Shown piece after piece: positions 61,935 through 64,000 of a DNA stretch of 64,000 nucleotides. Both the position numbers and the translations under genes were made by a program. A model generated the notes under the pieces. The model did no database searches. It was not told the origin of the DNA and saw nothing but the letters and a program-made list of their open reading frames with translations. The first letter of the stretch is position 1, and each line of letters opens with the position of its first letter. Source of the DNA: CAZUZS01 sp964624795 (lineage in GTDB: Bacteria > Calditrichota > Calditrichia > RBG-13-44-9); contig CAZUZS010000018.1 in assembly GCA_964624795.1 (NCBI GenBank), forward strand, positions 1 to 64,000. The letters are read 5' to 3'.

Positions 61935-63200
61935 TCATCTTCGAAACTGCAATTCCAGGAATTTCTTAAGTTCTTCGCAGGAATAAAGATCGGGCATCAG
62001 GCAGAAGGGGCCGCGAACATCTATTGAGACGGTTTGGCGGCGGGGAAATTTCGCCCAGCGGGGCATGAATTCAAAAGAGCCCCGGTTTATTACCGGGACT
62101 ATCGGAACACGCAAAGCGGTCAGGATGCGAATCACGCTCACTTTGAAATCCTGCAGCTCGCCGTCCCAGCTTCGTTCTCCCTCCGGGAAGATACCCACCG
62201 GGATTCCCCGTTCCAGGAAAAGAAGGATGTGGCGAACAACCGACGGGTCGGTGCGATAACGCGTGGTAGGAATACCGCGGCCAATGCGAAGAACATAGCG
62301 TTCAAAGCGGCGAGAGAAAGATGTGCTCTTGGTGAGAAATGCAATACGTTTATCCAGAAAAGCTGTCACAATAAACGGATCGAAAATGCTCTGATGGTTG
62401 AAGAGGGCGATGAACGGATATTCGGCAGGCAGGTTCGGTTTACCGCTGATTTCGAGGTGAATCCACAATCGCAGAAAAAACCATAATACCTTACGGAGCA
62501 ACTCAGTCACAATTCGTTGGTGAAGCGGCTGTGAAACGGGCGGTTTGGAGCCAACCGGTATTTTGCGGCCGTTGCAATCCGGGAAGGTAAACCGCAGCCG
62601 GGGCTGAAATTCGATGATGCGTTTGCCATTTCGCCGGTAGAAATCACTTAAATATTTGCGAAAGATGATTTCATATTTTAACGGGCTCTCATCATCAAAA
62701 CGCACCTGGAAGAATTTTTCCCCCTTTATCCGGAATTCGAAGTAGTGCCCGTTGGTTGTAACGCAGGTGACATCTTTGATTTGAAATTCAAAATTGCTGT
62801 GCTGTGAAATGAAGAAAAAGGTGTTTTCCGCCAGCAACAGCCTTCCCTCAACTACCGGCAGGGAAGACTCTATCGATCGTCTGAAAAGCCCTGAGAAACC
62901 GGTAAAAGGCACAACCTCACTGCCCTGCCGTAAGATTGCCGTCCCACTGATTCGCAAAATTTCCGGCTGCCGGGAATCTAAGAATGCTCTCAGCACCGGG
63001 TCTGCAATCGTTTCCTCGCGTGCGACGGTGATTTTCTCTTTCATCCATCGCAGGAGTTGCGGAAAGTCCCAGGCGGAATCGTTCACCTGCACGCTTTTTT
63101 CAAGAATGGTGAATTCCGCTCCGCAAACGCGGCAATGTTTTTTTTCGATGGGATCTTCTGATTGGCAAACCGGGCACAAAAATATGAACTGGTGCGGCAT
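61935..63200 (-). CDS. Zinc-ribbon, GRAM/PH-like, PlsC-type acyltransferase fusion
   Basis: 421 residues. Residues 8-29 hold a C2C2 zinc ribbon (CPVC and CRVC). About 80-190 looks like a GRAM/PH-like beta domain (VEGRLLLAENTFFFISQH, FEFQIKDVTCVTTNGHYFEF). From about 235 comes a PlsC acyltransferase domain: FNHQSIFD (the H-x-x-x-x-D box), GRGIPTTRYRTD, FPEGERS and PIVPVINRG. No transmembrane helix is evident, only an amphipathic region before the catalytic domain. It is thought to acylate lysophosphatidate or a similar lipid; the additional domains suggest membrane targeting. The ribosome site is weak. Confidence 0.72.
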   Translation of the reverse strand: MPHQFIFLCPVCQSEDPIEKKHCRVCGAEFTILEKSVQVNDSAWDFPQLLRWMKEKITVAREETIADPVLRAFLDSRQPEILRISGTAILRQGSEVVPFTGFSGLFRRSIESSLPVVEGRLLLAENTFFFISQHSNFEFQIKDVTCVTTNGHYFEFRIKGEKFFQVRFDDESPLKYEIIFRKYLSDFYRRNGKRIIEFQPRLRFTFPDCNGRKIPVGSKPPVSQPLHQRIVTELLRKVLWFFLRLWIHLEISGKPNLPAEYPFIALFNHQSIFDPFIVTAFLDKRIAFLTKSTSFSRRFERYVLRIGRGIPTTRYRTDPSVVRHILLFLERGIPVGIFPEGERSWDGELQDFKVSVIRILTALRVPIVPVINRGSFEFMPRWAKFPRRQTVSIDVRGPFCLMPDLYSCEELKKFLELQFRR

Positions 63201-63273
63201 AGGCGAACTTTTTGAAAGAGAACAGGAACGCCTGGAAAAGATATTTCAGACCTTCCCGGAAAGGTTCATCCGA

Positions 63274-63348
63274 TTAATTTTCGTCGTCCTCCGTGAGGGG
63301 ACCCCAATATTCGATAATTGGGTCCTTGACTAGTACCTTGAACAGCAC
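63274..63348 (-). CDS. Possible 24-codon acidic peptide before rplS stop region
   Basis: GTG at 63348 opens a 24-codon frame (MLFKVLVKD, then IIEYWGPLTEDDEN) with a TAA stop. It lies between rplS and the acyltransferase. There is no ribosome site, and the frame crosses an imperfect inverted repeat (63298-63326; GGACCC(C)AAT / ATTGGGTCC). The composition is protein-like, but length and lack of a ribosome site make this weak; the repeat may be part of the rplS 3' end instead. Confidence 0.15.
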   Translation of the reverse strand: MLFKVLVKDPIIEYWGPLTEDDEN

Positions 63349-63387
63349 TCAATCGACCAAGCAACTGGCGATGCGGCTCTCAGGGGA

Positions 63388-63729
63388 TTACTGCTTTTCC
63401 TTGATCCTGGCAGCTTTGCCCTGCAGGTTGCGCAGATAATATAGTTTGGCGCGGCGCACCCGGCCTCTGCGTGTAACTTCTATTTTATCAATGCGAGGGG
63501 AGTGCAGCGGGAAAATTCTTTCCACCCCTATTCCATTTGAAATTTTTCGCACCGTAAATGTCGAATTAATTCCATCGTTGTGGCGTTTGATGCAAACCCC
63601 GGAAAAAAGCTGCAGACGCTCTTTGTTTCCTTCAATCACTTTTACATAGACTGCAAGGTTGTCCCCCGCCCTGAACTCGGGAATATCGGTGCGAAGCTGG
63701 TTAGCTGTTACAGTATGTAGAATGTCCAT
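63388..63729 (-). CDS. rplS: 50S ribosomal protein L19
   Basis: 113 residues, full length for L19. Motifs: RAGDNLAVYVKVIEGNKERLQ, FSGVCIKRHNDGINSTFTVR, GIGVERIFPLHSPRIDKIEV and RRGRVRRAKLYYLR, all diagnostic for the protein that sits at the 30S-50S interface. It follows trmD by 15 nt on the same strand, the usual rpsP-rimM-trmD-rplS order. Confidence 0.97.
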   Translation of the reverse strand: MDILHTVTANQLRTDIPEFRAGDNLAVYVKVIEGNKERLQLFSGVCIKRHNDGINSTFTVRKISNGIGVERIFPLHSPRIDKIEVTRRGRVRRAKLYYLRNLQGKAARIKEKQ

Positions 63730-63744
63730 TTTCCTGGCCTCCGT

Positions 63745-64000
63745 TTATTTTTTCTCACTCATTTCGTTTTCTTTATTTTCCAAGTATTTTCTATATAGAT
63801 CCGGCCTTCTCGACCGGGTTCTTTCAATTCTTTGCCTTAAACGCCATTCCTCAATCTTTTTATGGTGTCCGGAAATCAGAACTTCCGGCACCGCCAAATC
63901 CCGGAAATTCTCCGGTTTGGTGTAATACGGGCAATCCAGCAAGCCTTCCTGAAACGAATCGGTCAGGGCCGATTCAATATCCCCCAGCACGCCCGGGATC
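63745..64000 (-). CDS. trmD: tRNA (guanine-N1)-methyltransferase, C-terminal part
   Basis: The 3' part of trmD; the start lies beyond base 64000. The visible 85 residues match the enzyme's end: GVLGDIESALTDSFQEGLLD, CPYYTKPENFRDLAVPEVLI, SGHHKKIEEWRLRQ and RTRSRRPDLYRKYLE. TrmD methylates G37 of tRNAs and prevents frameshifting. rimM and rpsP probably continue to the right of the window. Confidence 0.95.
   Translation of the reverse strand, partial: IPGVLGDIESALTDSFQEGLLDCPYYTKPENFRDLAVPEVLISGHHKKIEEWRLRQRIERTRSRRPDLYRKYLENKENEMSEKK

Overview
The window reads as a piece of a draft or metagenome-derived chromosome (it holds two runs of exactly 100 N) from a Gram-negative bacterium of the Fibrobacteres-Chlorobi-Bacteroidetes broad group, most like Calditrichota/KSB1-type lineages. 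This rests on several secreted proteins that end in a type 9 secretion (Por) sorting-like domain containing a YPNPFNP motif, a PorV/PorQ-family barrel, a TonB-dependent receptor with an N-terminal carboxypeptidase-regulatory domain, a GWxTD-type protein, an Ig-like lipoprotein of a type common in Bacteroidetes, and lipoboxes and outer-membrane barrels throughout. The lineage is inferred from protein families; no rRNA gene is present. There are about 45 genes, most on the minus strand.

Layout (minus-strand blocks are read right to left). 1-3190: a tRNA-Val followed by a pyrimidine operon pyrR-pyrB-pyrC. Its leader holds a PyrR-binding stem-loop, a 30-codon open frame with a Shine-Dalgarno sequence, and an intrinsic terminator lying inside that frame. 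3610-4435: a lone exported YfiR-like protein. 4598-7845: succinate dehydrogenase sdhCDAB. 8170-9330: a class I/II aminotransferase broken by an assembly gap. 9583-11371: an M50 membrane protease and a membrane-anchored unknown. 11569-14846: phosphomannomutase, an inositol-phosphatase-family protein and PRPP synthetase. 15214-17399: an MFS transporter and a membrane-linked hexapeptide-repeat protein. 17568-19349: an M49 peptidase lipoprotein, also gapped. 19629-22567: two low-complexity-tailed lipoproteins, one with a haem-binding CxxCH motif, and an OmpP1/FadL-type barrel. 23233-25707: ClpC. 25952-28861: an Mth938-domain protein and ComEC. 28858-33922: a GWxTD protein, protein-isoaspartate methyltransferase, a GAF histidine kinase and endonuclease V. 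34202-38708: two lytic transglycosylases and a STAS protein. 38980-54884: a secretome region with a matrixin-like protease, three other Por-sorted or related large proteins, a PorV/PorQ barrel and a TonB receptor. 55309-58910: PilZ, an unknown, ManC, a TPR lipoprotein and a UPF0316 protein. 59048-63200: DapF, an Ig-like lipoprotein, and a zinc-ribbon acyltransferase. 63388-64000: rplS and the 3' part of trmD.

Metabolically the window joins PRPP supply (Prs) to PRPP- and UMP-dependent control of pyrimidine synthesis (PyrR), mannose activation (phosphomannomutase and ManC, far apart), peptidoglycan synthesis and turnover (DapF, MltD-like and Slt-like enzymes), respiration (Sdh) and a large exported protein set.

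The most interesting signal is the pyr leader (2924-3053). The PyrR-type stem-loop pairs with the Shine-Dalgarno sequence of a short reading frame that runs through the terminator and stops 5 nt before pyrR. This suggests a combined PyrR/leader-peptide attenuator, possibly transcribed together with the tRNA gene.
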